In this document: in pieces, positions 47,449 through 54,890 of the stretch
Layout of the letters: each line of letters begins with the position of its first letter
Position numbering within the stretch: the stretch's first letter is position 1
Assembly: GCF_024707125.1 (NCBI RefSeq)
Contig: NZ_JANQAH010000009.1
Coordinates: forward strand, 372,001 to 436,000
Source: Devosia sp.
GTDB lineage: Bacteria > Pseudomonadota > Alphaproteobacteria > Rhizobiales > Devosiaceae
Reading direction: 5' to 3'
Length of the DNA: 64,000 nucleotides
Program-made: the position numbers and the translations under genes
Notes under the pieces: generated by a model
Databases searched by the model: none
What the model was told of the DNA's origin: nothing
Seen by the model: only the letters and a program-made list of their open reading frames with translations

Positions 47449-47733
47449 CTAGTGCAGGGTCGCAAGTCCCAGATTCTTGTCGCCGAGCCATTCGGCCACG
47501 GCGTCAGCCGTGTCGGCGACCATCAGCGGGGTGCCATCGGCAGACATGACGAGCTGGTAAAGCTCGGTGTCATTGAATTCTGCGTCGTGGATCATGTGCG
47601 AGAGCACAAGGCCGGAGACCGGCTTGATATAGGCCACGGCACTGCCACCCAGGGCCGCGAACTGGGCCTGGGTCAGATGCCGAAGCGGGTGCGCGTCGGC
47701 AGGAACGGCGTCGGTATTGCGTCTATCCATCAT
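47449..47733 (-). CDS. DUF1150 family protein
   Basis: A 94-residue protein of the alphaproteobacterial DUF1150 family: LTQAQFAALGGSAVAYIKPVSG and the acidic C-terminal half ending LGDKNLGLATLH. Its function is unknown, but it commonly follows Hsp20 genes, as here (16 bases downstream), which suggests a heat-shock role. Two ATG codons stand in tandem; the first was used. Confidence 0.85.
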   Translation of the reverse strand: MMDRRNTDAVPADAHPLRHLTQAQFAALGGSAVAYIKPVSGLVLSHMIHDAEFNDTELYQLVMSADGTPLMVADTADAVAEWLGDKNLGLATLH

Positions 47734-47749
47734 TTTTTAGCCCTTTCCT

Positions 47750-48169
47750 TTACAGCGAGCGAATGTCGATACGGCGGGCAAGCTTGGGCGCGCGAGGACG
47801 CTCAAGAGCAATAACGAGCATGCCATGGCTCAGAGTTGCATCTTTCACGATCATTCCATCGGCAAGGAGGAAGGTGCGCTGGAATTGCCTGGCGGCAATG
47901 CCTCGGTGCAGGAACTCCCGCCCCGGCTCATCCTTCTGCTTTCCGCGAACATTGAGCTGGTTGTCTTCACTCATCACTTCGAGCTCGGATTCGGAAAATC
48001 CGGCAACCGCGATGGAAATGATGAAGCGTTCCGTGCCGTCTTCGCCGACGGTGCGCTCGATATTGTAAGGGGGGTAGCCGTCCGCAGACCGGGCGAGCCG
48101 ATCGATCCTTTCCTCAAAGCTGTCAAAGCCGAGGAGAAAGGGCGCGGAAAAGACCGATATACGCGACAT
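47750..48169 (-). CDS. Small heat-shock protein, Hsp20 family
   Basis: A 139-residue alpha-crystallin-type chaperone that holds unfolding proteins. YPPYNIERTVGEDGTERFIISIAVAGFSESELEV begins the crystallin domain and AARQFQRTFLLADGMIVKDATLSHGMLVIALER ends it; the C-terminal basic tail contains an IRSL-like element rather than a clear IXI motif. It resembles class A rhizobial sHsps (HspA, IbpA-like). The 5' leader carries a ROSE-like hairpin, implying translation control by heat. Confidence 0.93.
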   Translation of the reverse strand: MSRISVFSAPFLLGFDSFEERIDRLARSADGYPPYNIERTVGEDGTERFIISIAVAGFSESELEVMSEDNQLNVRGKQKDEPGREFLHRGIAARQFQRTFLLADGMIVKDATLSHGMLVIALERPRAPKLARRIDIRSL

Positions 48170-48177
48170 CTACGCCG

Positions 48178-48197
48178 TCCTTGTTTCAAGCAAGCAA
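48178..48197 (-). promoter_or_regulatory. ROSE-like RNA thermometer hairpin in the hsp20 leader
   Basis: Minus-strand leader TTGCTTGCTTGAAACAAGGA can fold with TTGCTTG pairing back on CAAGGA around AAA. The AGGA ribosome binding site, eight bases before the ATG, is thus held by UGCU with an opposed G-G pair, the hallmark of ROSE elements (U(U/C)GCU facing AGGA) that control rhizobial small heat-shock genes. Confidence 0.6.
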
Positions 48198-48310
48198 CGA
48201 ATACTGTCGACCCAAAACTCTGGCATCGACAGGCTGAGGCAGATATGGGTCCTATGGCCGTCCTGTTCAAGCCTGAGCGGATGGCCTGAGCGAAGCGATC
48301 AGAGGCCTAC

Positions 48311-49162
48311 ATGACCCAGTCGAAAACCGTCGCCGTTATCACCCCCGCTTTCCGCGCGCAGGACACATTGCCCACCACGGTGCAGAGCGTGCTCACCCAG
48401 ACCCATGCGGATTGGCAGCATTGGATCATTGCCGATGACGGGTTTGATTATGCGGCGTTTCTTGATGGCCAGGGGCTGCGCGATGAGCGCCAGGTTTTTC
48501 TGACGAGCGGGGGCGTCGGCACTGGCGCCTCGCGGACCCGGAACGTGGCGCTGGAGCAATTGAGCGTACCCTATGTCGCCATTCTCGACGCCGACGACCG
48601 GCTGAAACCGCAAAAACTTGAGCTTGCCGTTGCGGCGCTGGAAAACCATGCGATCGTGACGACGGCGCTCGATGTCATGGCCATGGATTTTGAACACCTG
48701 CGCCATGTCGGGGATGGACCGGATCGGGAGTTGACACCGGGCGAGCACAAGTGGGTCAGCCTATCCATGGATTCCATGGTGGTGTGGGATCGGACCAAGA
48801 CCGACGGACGCTACGACCCGACGCTGAGCAACATGACCGACCTGGAACTCTTGCTGCAGCTCTATGGCAAGGCGCCGCTCTCCATGCATCTCGGCGCACC
48901 GCTGCACGATTACATCAAGCGCGATGGCTCGATGAGCAACGGCAAGGATGTGGCGGCGGGGATGATTGCCAGCAAAACCGAAATCCTGCGGCGGCTTGAA
49001 GCGGGCTTTTATGGGCTGTCGGCGGTGGATGTGGCTGGTGTCGCTCGGTTCCTGCGCGTGTCGCTGGCAGCGGAAGCGGCTTATAGCGCGGCACTGGCCG
49101 AACAGCCGGGCCTGCTGTTTGAAAACCACATCGAGCCGATGCTGAAGGCCGCGCGGGCCTAG
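48311..49162 (+). CDS. Family 2 glycosyltransferase
   Basis: A 283-residue inverting GT-A transferase without membrane segments. The nucleotide-sugar fold opens KTVAVITPAFRAQDTLPTTVQSVLTQTH; the metal-binding DXD is in VAILDADDRLKPQK. The acceptor region (about 115-283) is divergent, so the donor and acceptor are unknown. It stands alone, convergent with tetR by a four-base overlap. AGAGG lies before the ATG. Confidence 0.82.
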   Translation: MTQSKTVAVITPAFRAQDTLPTTVQSVLTQTHADWQHWIIADDGFDYAAFLDGQGLRDERQVFLTSGGVGTGASRTRNVALEQLSVPYVAILDADDRLKPQKLELAVAALENHAIVTTALDVMAMDFEHLRHVGDGPDRELTPGEHKWVSLSMDSMVVWDRTKTDGRYDPTLSNMTDLELLLQLYGKAPLSMHLGAPLHDYIKRDGSMSNGKDVAAGMIASKTEILRRLEAGFYGLSAVDVAGVARFLRVSLAAEAAYSAALAEQPGLLFENHIEPMLKAARA

Positions 49163-49701
49163 TCGAGCAAAAGATCAAGGACATCGGCGTGGATGTCCTG
49201 CCAGTCCTTTTCGGTGATTGGATAAAAGTCAAAGCCCCGCAGGGTGGCCGCACCCTCGACCGCAAGCAGCGCCAGGCGGGCGCGACGGCCGGACGGCGTC
49301 GTCACGTCGAGTTTAGCCAGGGCCTCACGATAATAGTCCTGGGCGCCTTTGCGATATTGCGGTGAGCGCATGAAATTGGCGATCAGGGCCAGGGAGCGCT
49401 CGGTGACGAGTTCGCTCGCCCCCTTGCTCCCCAGCACATGGGCCCGAACGCGGTTTTCCGGCGTATCGCCGGCTGACGCCAAGAAGGCATCACCGATCTC
49501 GTCCATGGCGGCGAAAGCCCGGTTGAAGAGCGCGTCGATCAGTGCGTCCTTGCTGGGGAAGGCATAGAGCACGCCGCCCTTGCTGACGCCGGCCTCGGCC
49601 GCCACGGCATCCATCGTCAGCTGGCCCGCGCCATCGCGCAGGACCACGCGCTCGGCCGCGTCGAGCAGGGCGCCGCGATCAATTGTTTGTTTCCGGCCCA
49701 T
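49159..49701 (-). CDS. TetR-family repressor
   Basis: 180 residues. The N-terminal HTH reads DRGALLDAAERVVLRDGAGQLTMDAVAAEAGVSKGGVLYAFPSKDALIDALF, a standard TetR domain; the C-terminal half is a helical ligand-binding part of the type seen in drug-efflux repressors. It is divergent from an MFS drug exporter gene, with an 18-base palindrome between them, so it most likely represses that gene and itself. Confidence 0.9.
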   Translation of the reverse strand: MGRKQTIDRGALLDAAERVVLRDGAGQLTMDAVAAEAGVSKGGVLYAFPSKDALIDALFNRAFAAMDEIGDAFLASAGDTPENRVRAHVLGSKGASELVTERSLALIANFMRSPQYRKGAQDYYREALAKLDVTTPSGRRARLALLAVEGAATLRGFDFYPITEKDWQDIHADVLDLLLD

Positions 49702-49715
49702 TGCGACCTCTTTTC

Positions 49716-49733
49716 AATCCGTCCAGACGGATT
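49716..49733. promoter_or_regulatory. Operator palindrome between tetR and the MFS gene
   Basis: AATCCGTC-CA-GACGGATT is a perfect inverted repeat 14 bases upstream of the tetR ATG and 53 bases upstream of the MFS ATG. TATATA follows directly on the MFS side and could be part of a -10 element. Dimeric TetR proteins bind sites of this size. Confidence 0.7.
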
Positions 49734-49786
49734 TATATAGCCGGCGATCCGGCAGCGATAGGTACGTCTGCCAAGAGGAACTGAAA

Positions 49787-51301
49787 ATGTCATCCCCGCG
49801 CAACCGCTGGCTGGTGCTTTTGGCCGTCATGCTGGCTTTTCTTCCTGTCGTCATCGACATGACGATCCTGCACATCGCCGTGCCCTCCCTGACATTGGCC
49901 CTGGGCGCGAGCGGCACGGAGATCTTGTGGATCATCGATATCTATCCGCTGATGATGGCGGGCCTGCTCGTGCCCATGGGCACGCTGGCCGACCGTGTCG
50001 GGCATCGGCAGATGCTTCTTACGGGCCTGCTGGTATTTTTGGTCGCCTCCGTTGCGGCGGCCTTTGCGCCGACGGCGGCAGTCCTTATCGGCGCGCGCGT
50101 GGCCCTGGCCTTTGGCGCCTCGATGATCATGCCCAATGTGCTGGCTATCATTCGTCAGACCTTTGAGGATTCCAAGGAACGCGCCCTTGCGCTGGGCCTT
50201 TGGGGCACGGTTGGTTCGGCCGGTGCGGCGCTTGGCCCGCTGGCGGGCGGTGCACTGCTGGAACATTTCTGGTGGGGCTCGGTCTTCCTCATCAACGTAC
50301 CCGTGATGATGGTGGTTTGGCCCCTGGCCTTCTTCACCATCCCAAAGCGCTCGGTGACGGCCAGCGGCAATTGGACCATTGGCCAGGCGCTGGTGCTGAT
50401 CGCGGGCCTGATTGCTACGGTCTATGCGATAAAATCTGGCTTCAAGGCGGGTAGTTCGCCTGTTGTGACTGGCGCGAGCCTTGTTGCCGGGCTTGGCCTG
50501 CTCGTCTGGTTCGTGCGCCAGCAGATGCGCGCGGCCGAACCCATGCTCGATCTCAGCCTCTTTTCGCGTCCGGCGATCAGCATGGGCATGGTCATGGCGC
50601 TGGTCGTGTGCGGCTCGCTGGCGGGCGTTGAACTGACCGTGGCGCAGGAACTGCAATTCGTCGTCGGCCATACCCCGCTGCAGGCCGGACTCTTCATGCT
50701 GCCGCTGGTGATTGCCTCGGGCATTGGCGGGCCGATTGCCGGCTATGCCGTCGGGCAATTGGGCCTGCGCACTGTGGCCGTCGCGTCCCTCGCTGTTGCG
50801 GCCCTCAGTCTTGCCGGCCTCGGTGTCAGCGATTTTCACAATCCGGGCATTGGCGTTGCGGCCCTGATGGTCATGCTGGGCCTCGCGCTCAGCATCGGGT
50901 TGACGGCCTCGTCCATCGCCATCATGTCGAGTGCGCCGGCAGAAAAAGCCGGTGTTGCTGGCTCGCTCGAAGGGACGGGTTATGAACTGGGCGCTGGGCT
51001 CGGCATCACCTTCTTCGGTGTGCTGCTGGCCTCGAGCTATTCGAGCGCGCTGCGCATCCCGGCGGACCTGGCGCAGAGCCTGCCTGAAAGCGCGGCGCAT
51101 TCGATCGGCGAAACCATGTATGCGGCCGAACAGCTCGGACCCGCGGGCGCACTGCTCGTCGAAGCGGCACGGATGGCCTTTTCGGACGCGCATGGCATGG
51201 TGCTGTTGAGTGCAGCGAGCCTCATCGGGCTTCTGGCTATTGCCGTCTTCTTCGCTCTGCGCCGCTATCGCGACACCGAAGCCACGGCATCAGCCCATTA
51301 G
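49787..51301 (+). CDS. MFS drug:proton antiporter, DHA2 (14-TM) family
   Basis: A 504-residue efflux pump. About 14 hydrophobic helices; motif A is GTLADRVGHRQML, motif C-like GTVGSAGAALGPLAGGALLEH is characteristic of drug antiporters, and the N-terminus FLPVVIDMTILHIAVPSL (acidic residue in TM1) fits the SmvA/QacA group that exports cationic antiseptics and dyes. The frame is open upstream, but the ATG at 49787 with AAGAGGAA before it starts the protein. The divergent TetR protein is the likely regulator. Confidence 0.9.
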   Translation: MSSPRNRWLVLLAVMLAFLPVVIDMTILHIAVPSLTLALGASGTEILWIIDIYPLMMAGLLVPMGTLADRVGHRQMLLTGLLVFLVASVAAAFAPTAAVLIGARVALAFGASMIMPNVLAIIRQTFEDSKERALALGLWGTVGSAGAALGPLAGGALLEHFWWGSVFLINVPVMMVVWPLAFFTIPKRSVTASGNWTIGQALVLIAGLIATVYAIKSGFKAGSSPVVTGASLVAGLGLLVWFVRQQMRAAEPMLDLSLFSRPAISMGMVMALVVCGSLAGVELTVAQELQFVVGHTPLQAGLFMLPLVIASGIGGPIAGYAVGQLGLRTVAVASLAVAALSLAGLGVSDFHNPGIGVAALMVMLGLALSIGLTASSIAIMSSAPAEKAGVAGSLEGTGYELGAGLGITFFGVLLASSYSSALRIPADLAQSLPESAAHSIGETMYAAEQLGPAGALLVEAARMAFSDAHGMVLLSAASLIGLLAIAVFFALRRYRDTEATASAH

Positions 51302-51317
51302 TTGGTACAAAAGAAAA

Positions 51318-51337
51318 GGGCGGCCGATTGGCCGCCC
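51318..51337. terminator. Hairpin between MFS and a secreted-protein gene
   Basis: GGGCGGCC and GGCCGCCC pair around GATT, with AAAA on one side and GTCTTCC on the other. It lies between convergent genes. Confidence 0.7.
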
Positions 51338-51360
51338 GTCTTCCTAAATGATTCAGGAAT

Positions 51361-51672
51361 TCAGAGCGCGTAAAGCGTCACGCCGGCACCGCCGTCGCTG
51401 CTATCAATGCCAACGATCTGGTCCACGGTAAAACCCTGTTCCTGGATCGAGCGGCTAATGACCGGATTGTTCTTGATGCGCTGGTGCAATGCGGCCATGT
51501 CGACGTCGATGGCCAGCGAGCGGGCTTCGCCTGCATTGACCTTCAGCACGGTGGCGTAGTTGGCGTCATCGAGCGACTGCACCGAACCCATGGCATCGAA
51601 GGGGCTTGCCATGGCGGCACTGGCGGAAGTGGCAAGGATTGCGGCAACGGCAATGGCTTTGACAAAACGCAT
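51361..51672 (-). CDS. Small secreted protein of unknown function
   Basis: A 103-residue exported protein. MRFVKAIAVAAILATSASAAMA is a Sec signal; the mature part (SPFDAMGSVQSLDDANYATVLKVN...) has no cysteines and no repeat. The ATG at 51672 has AGGAGA six bases upstream, better than the ATG at 51690. No family is recognised. It is not obviously related to the secreted protein at 38737, though both are short, single-domain and stand alone. Confidence 0.7.
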   Translation of the reverse strand: MRFVKAIAVAAILATSASAAMASPFDAMGSVQSLDDANYATVLKVNAGEARSLAIDVDMAALHQRIKNNPVISRSIQEQGFTVDQIVGIDSSDGGAGVTLYAL

Positions 51673-51962
51673 GATAGTCTCCTGTTTCAAAATTGCTGCC
51701 CCGTGGTGTGGAGCATGCAGGAGTTACGCTTGAGACCACTGCCAGGTTTCATGAATGTTCGGTAAGGCAGAACACTGATTTGTGTGTGATCCACGAGCGA
51801 GCTCAATCGTTCCCACGCGCGACTGTCCGAGGCCCTTGCCTTTCCCTGCCATTCCCCCTATAGAGCGCCATCTCCGGATCGCCCGGCCAAAAGGCATGCC
51901 GTGGCGGTCTTTGAAAGCGACGGGCTCGCAAGAGCCTGTTAAGACCAATAAGGACCCGCAAA

Positions 51963-52163
51963 ATGCCCAAGATGAAGACCAAGTCCGGCGCAAAGAAGCG
52001 TTTCAGCTTCACCGCTACCGGTAAGGTGAAGGCCGGCGTTGCCGGCAAGCGCCACCGCCTGATCAGCCACAACGCCAAGTACATCCGCACCAACCGCGGC
52101 ACCAAGATCCTGTCCAAGGGCGACGAGGGTCTGGTGAAGTGGTACATGCCGTACAACCGCTAA
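51963..52163 (+). CDS. rpmI: 50S ribosomal protein L35
   Basis: 66 residues, usual length: [20 protein letters not shown] and the [13 protein letters not shown] region. AAGGAC lies ten bases before the ATG. The 290 bases upstream hold the promoter of the secreted-protein gene and an L35 leader with a GGGCTC-gcaa-GAGCC stem near 51922. infC, which often leads this operon, is not adjacent, as in other Rhizobiales. Confidence 0.97.
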   Translation: MPKMKTKSGAKKRFSFTATGKVKAGVAGKRHRLISHNAKYIRTNRGTKILSKGDEGLVKWYMPYNR

Positions 52164-52182
52164 GCTGGAAGGACACTAAAGA

Positions 52183-52584
52183 ATGGCACGCGTAAAAAGA
52201 GGCGTAACCGCCCACGCCCGTCACAAGAAGGTCTTGAAGGCCGCCGAGGGCTATTATGGCCGTCGTAAGTCTACGATCCGTATCGCCAAGCAGGCCGTCG
52301 AAAAGGCCGGCCAGTACGCGTATCGCGATCGTCGCGTCAAGAAGCGCAACTTCCGCGCTCTCTGGATCCAGCGTATCAACGCTGCCGTCCGCGAACACGG
52401 CCTGACCTACAACCGATTTATCGACGGCCTCAGCAAGGCTGAGGTTGCCGTCGACCGCAAGGTGCTGTCCGATCTCGCGATCACGCAGCCCGAAGCGTTC
52501 GGCGCCCTGGTCGCCAAGGCCAAGGCAGCTCTGGCTTATCTCGCAAGCGTGGACACTGTTACCCACGCCCGCGTTACCGCCTAA
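52183..52584 (+). CDS. rplT: 50S ribosomal protein L20
   Basis: 133 residues. [50 protein letters not shown] is diagnostic. L20 binds 23S rRNA early in assembly and, in some bacteria, autoregulates its operon. It follows rpmI by 19 bases and ends before a terminator-like hairpin. Confidence 0.98.
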   Translation: MARVKRGVTAHARHKKVLKAAEGYYGRRKSTIRIAKQAVEKAGQYAYRDRRVKKRNFRALWIQRINAAVREHGLTYNRFIDGLSKAEVAVDRKVLSDLAITQPEAFGALVAKAKAALAYLASVDTVTHARVTA

Positions 52585-52621
52585 GCTAACCCCACCTCGT
52601 TGAGGTCAAAAATTGCGCCTT

Positions 52622-52660
52622 GCGCCACCCCGAAAGGGGCTGGCGCGGGGCGTTTTGTTT
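52622..52660 (+). terminator. Terminator or attenuator between rplT and pheS
   Basis: GCGCCACCCC pairs with GGGG-c-TGGCGC around GAAA, followed by GGGGCGTTTTGTTTT. It ends the ribosomal operon. A peptide-type Phe attenuator was not found. Confidence 0.7.
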
Positions 52661-52698
52661 TGGTCTAACCGCACCTGAATTTTCACCGAGAGCTCCCG

Positions 52699-53829
52699 AT
52701 GTCCTTGGAAACCCAGATTGAAACCCTGCGCGCCGAACTGAGCGCTGCCATCGCCGCTGCCGATACCGAAGCCGCGCTCGATACTGTGCGTGTCGCGGCT
52801 CTCGGCAAGAAGGGTTCGGTCTCGGCCCTGCTCGGCACGCTGGGCGCCATGGCTGCGGACGAGCGCAAGAGCGCGGGCCCGGCGATCAACGGCCTCAAGA
52901 ACGACATTGCTGGCCTCATCGAAGCGCGCAGCGTGGAATTGAAGGGTGCGGCGCTCGAAGCGCGGCTGAAGGCTGAAACGGTCGACGTGACCCTGCCGCT
53001 GCCCCCGGCCCCGACCGCCAAGGGCCGCATTCATCCGATTTCGCAGGCCATCGACGAAATCACCGCGATCTTCTCGGATATGGGTTTCGCCATTGCCGAA
53101 GGCCCCGATATCGAGACCGACTATTTCAATTTCACCGCGCTGAATTTCCCTGAAGGTCACCCGGCGCGCGAAATGCACGACACTTTTTTCATGAAGCCCG
53201 GCCCGGACGGGGTGAAGAAGGTTTTGCGCACGCACACCTCGCCCGTGCAGGTGCGCGTGATGCAAAAGACCAATGAAAAGCCGGCCGCCTCCTACCTGAC
53301 CCCGTCGCAGGATCCCCCGATCCGTGTCGTCATGCCTGGCCGCACCTATCGCAATGACTCAGACCAGACGCACACGCCGATGTTCCACCAGGTCGAAGGC
53401 CTCGTCATCGACAAGGATTCGCACATTGGCCAGCTGCGCTGGGTGCTCGAGGAATTCCTGAAAGCTTTCTTCGAAGTCCCGAGCGTGACCCTGCGCTTCC
53501 GCCCGAGCTTCTTCCCCTTCACCGAGCCGTCGATGGAAGTCGATGTGCAATGCGATCGTTCGGGTTCGGAAGTGAAGATCGGCGAAGGCAATGACTGGCT
53601 CGAAATTCTGGGCTGCGGCATGGTGCATCCCAATGTGCTGCGCAATGCCGGGCTCGATCCCGATGTCTACCAGGGCTTTGCCTGGGGCATGGGCATCGAC
53701 CGCCTCGCCATGCTGAAATATGGCATGCCCGACCTCCGCGCCTTCTTTGACGCCGACCAGCGCTGGATCGAGCACTACGGGTTCCGCCCGCTCGACCTGC
53801 CGACGCTGTTCGGTGGGCTTTCGAGCTAA
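52699..53829 (+). CDS. pheS: Phenylalanyl-tRNA synthetase alpha subunit
   Basis: 376 residues, slightly long for the family. The N-terminal coiled coil (about 1-90, [24 protein letters not shown]...) binds tRNA; the class II catalytic core has motif 1 [20 protein letters not shown], motif 2 around [21 protein letters not shown] and motif 3 [17 protein letters not shown]. It forms an alpha2-beta2 enzyme with PheT, from which it is separated by one unrelated gene. Confidence 0.97.
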   Translation: MSLETQIETLRAELSAAIAAADTEAALDTVRVAALGKKGSVSALLGTLGAMAADERKSAGPAINGLKNDIAGLIEARSVELKGAALEARLKAETVDVTLPLPPAPTAKGRIHPISQAIDEITAIFSDMGFAIAEGPDIETDYFNFTALNFPEGHPAREMHDTFFMKPGPDGVKKVLRTHTSPVQVRVMQKTNEKPAASYLTPSQDPPIRVVMPGRTYRNDSDQTHTPMFHQVEGLVIDKDSHIGQLRWVLEEFLKAFFEVPSVTLRFRPSFFPFTEPSMEVDVQCDRSGSEVKIGEGNDWLEILGCGMVHPNVLRNAGLDPDVYQGFAWGMGIDRLAMLKYGMPDLRAFFDADQRWIEHYGFRPLDLPTLFGGLSS

Positions 53830-53835
53830 GCTGAC

Positions 53836-54879
53836 ATGGCTCCGCTCCCGCCCGAATATGCCAATGCCATAACCTTCAGCTTCGGCGACTCGCCGGAGCT
53901 GAATGAGGAATTGCTTGGCCTGGTGCTGGCCGGCAGGAAGACCGCGACCTGCGGGGCGCTGCGCGACTATGAAGAGGGCAAGGAAGCCATGCCCGTCGTC
54001 GGGCGGCGCGATGTCGTGCTCAACGGCGCGGGTGAGCCGGCGGCGGTGATCGAGACGCTCTCTATCGACATCATGGCTTTCGATAGGGTCGCCCCGAGCT
54101 TTACCGATCTTGAAGGTGAAGGCCCCTATGCCGAATGGCGCAGGGCGCACGAGGATTACTTCTCGCGCAATGGCGGCTTTGCGCCAGACATGCAGGTTGT
54201 ATGTGAAAAATTCCGGCTGGTGACGGTACTGCCGGCTGGCCGCGAACTTTACAATCGGGTGGCCCGGCCGATCTTTGTCGTGACCGACATCGAATCCGAT
54301 GGGCCGACGCCGCTGCACAATTCCATGCTGAGCTTTGCTTCCGTGGCTATCGAAGCGGACGGCACGCGGCACGGCGAGTTCGAGGCGGTGCTGAAGCCAA
54401 AGGCCGATCGCACGCAGAACGAAATGACGATGGACTGGTGGAAGACCCAGCCCGAGGCCTGGAAGGCCGCGACCGAGGGCGCCGAAGACCCTGCCGTGGT
54501 CATGCCGCGCTTTGCCGACTGGGTGGAAAGCCTGCCCGGCCCAAAAGTCTTTGTCGCGGCGCCGATGATTTTCGATGGTCTCTGGATGGACCATTATCTC
54601 GATGAATATGCCGGCACGCGGGCGCTGAGCGGTCCCTTCAAGGGGCGCCAGATTTTTCGCGGTGGTGGCGTCTGCCTCTACACCATGGCCGGAACGCTGC
54701 GCGGCGCGCCCTATCTCGATTGGGGCATGAGCAAGCTGCCGGCCGAATTCTACGGCCATATCCCCCATACCCACCGAGCCATCGACGATGCCCGCGGCTT
54801 TGCCAATGTGCTCGTCGAACTCTTTCAACTTTCGTCCGCGCTGCCGTCGATCAACGGCAGCAAGAGTGACTTCCGCTAA
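53836..54879 (+). CDS. ASCH domain fused to a DEDDh 3'-5' exonuclease
   Basis: A 347-residue fusion lying between pheS and pheT. Residues about 10-135 are an ASCH domain: LLGLVLAGRKTATCGAL, GRRDVVLNGAGEPAAVIET and the closing MQVVCEKFRLV. Residues about 145-330 form an RNase T-like exonuclease with Asp151 and Glu153 (FVVTDIESDG), Asp248 (VAAPMIFDGLW) and His313-X4-Asp318 (HTHRAIDDARGF), the DEDDh set; MTMDWWKTQPEA resembles Rv2179c-type exoribonucleases. ASCH domains bind or modify RNA. The fusion and position suggest an RNA-processing enzyme tied to translation. It starts six bases after pheS, so it is in the operon. The substrate is unknown. Confidence 0.82.
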   Translation: MAPLPPEYANAITFSFGDSPELNEELLGLVLAGRKTATCGALRDYEEGKEAMPVVGRRDVVLNGAGEPAAVIETLSIDIMAFDRVAPSFTDLEGEGPYAEWRRAHEDYFSRNGGFAPDMQVVCEKFRLVTVLPAGRELYNRVARPIFVVTDIESDGPTPLHNSMLSFASVAIEADGTRHGEFEAVLKPKADRTQNEMTMDWWKTQPEAWKAATEGAEDPAVVMPRFADWVESLPGPKVFVAAPMIFDGLWMDHYLDEYAGTRALSGPFKGRQIFRGGGVCLYTMAGTLRGAPYLDWGMSKLPAEFYGHIPHTHRAIDDARGFANVLVELFQLSSALPSINGSKSDFR

Positions 54880-54890
54880 GGTCCCAAAAC

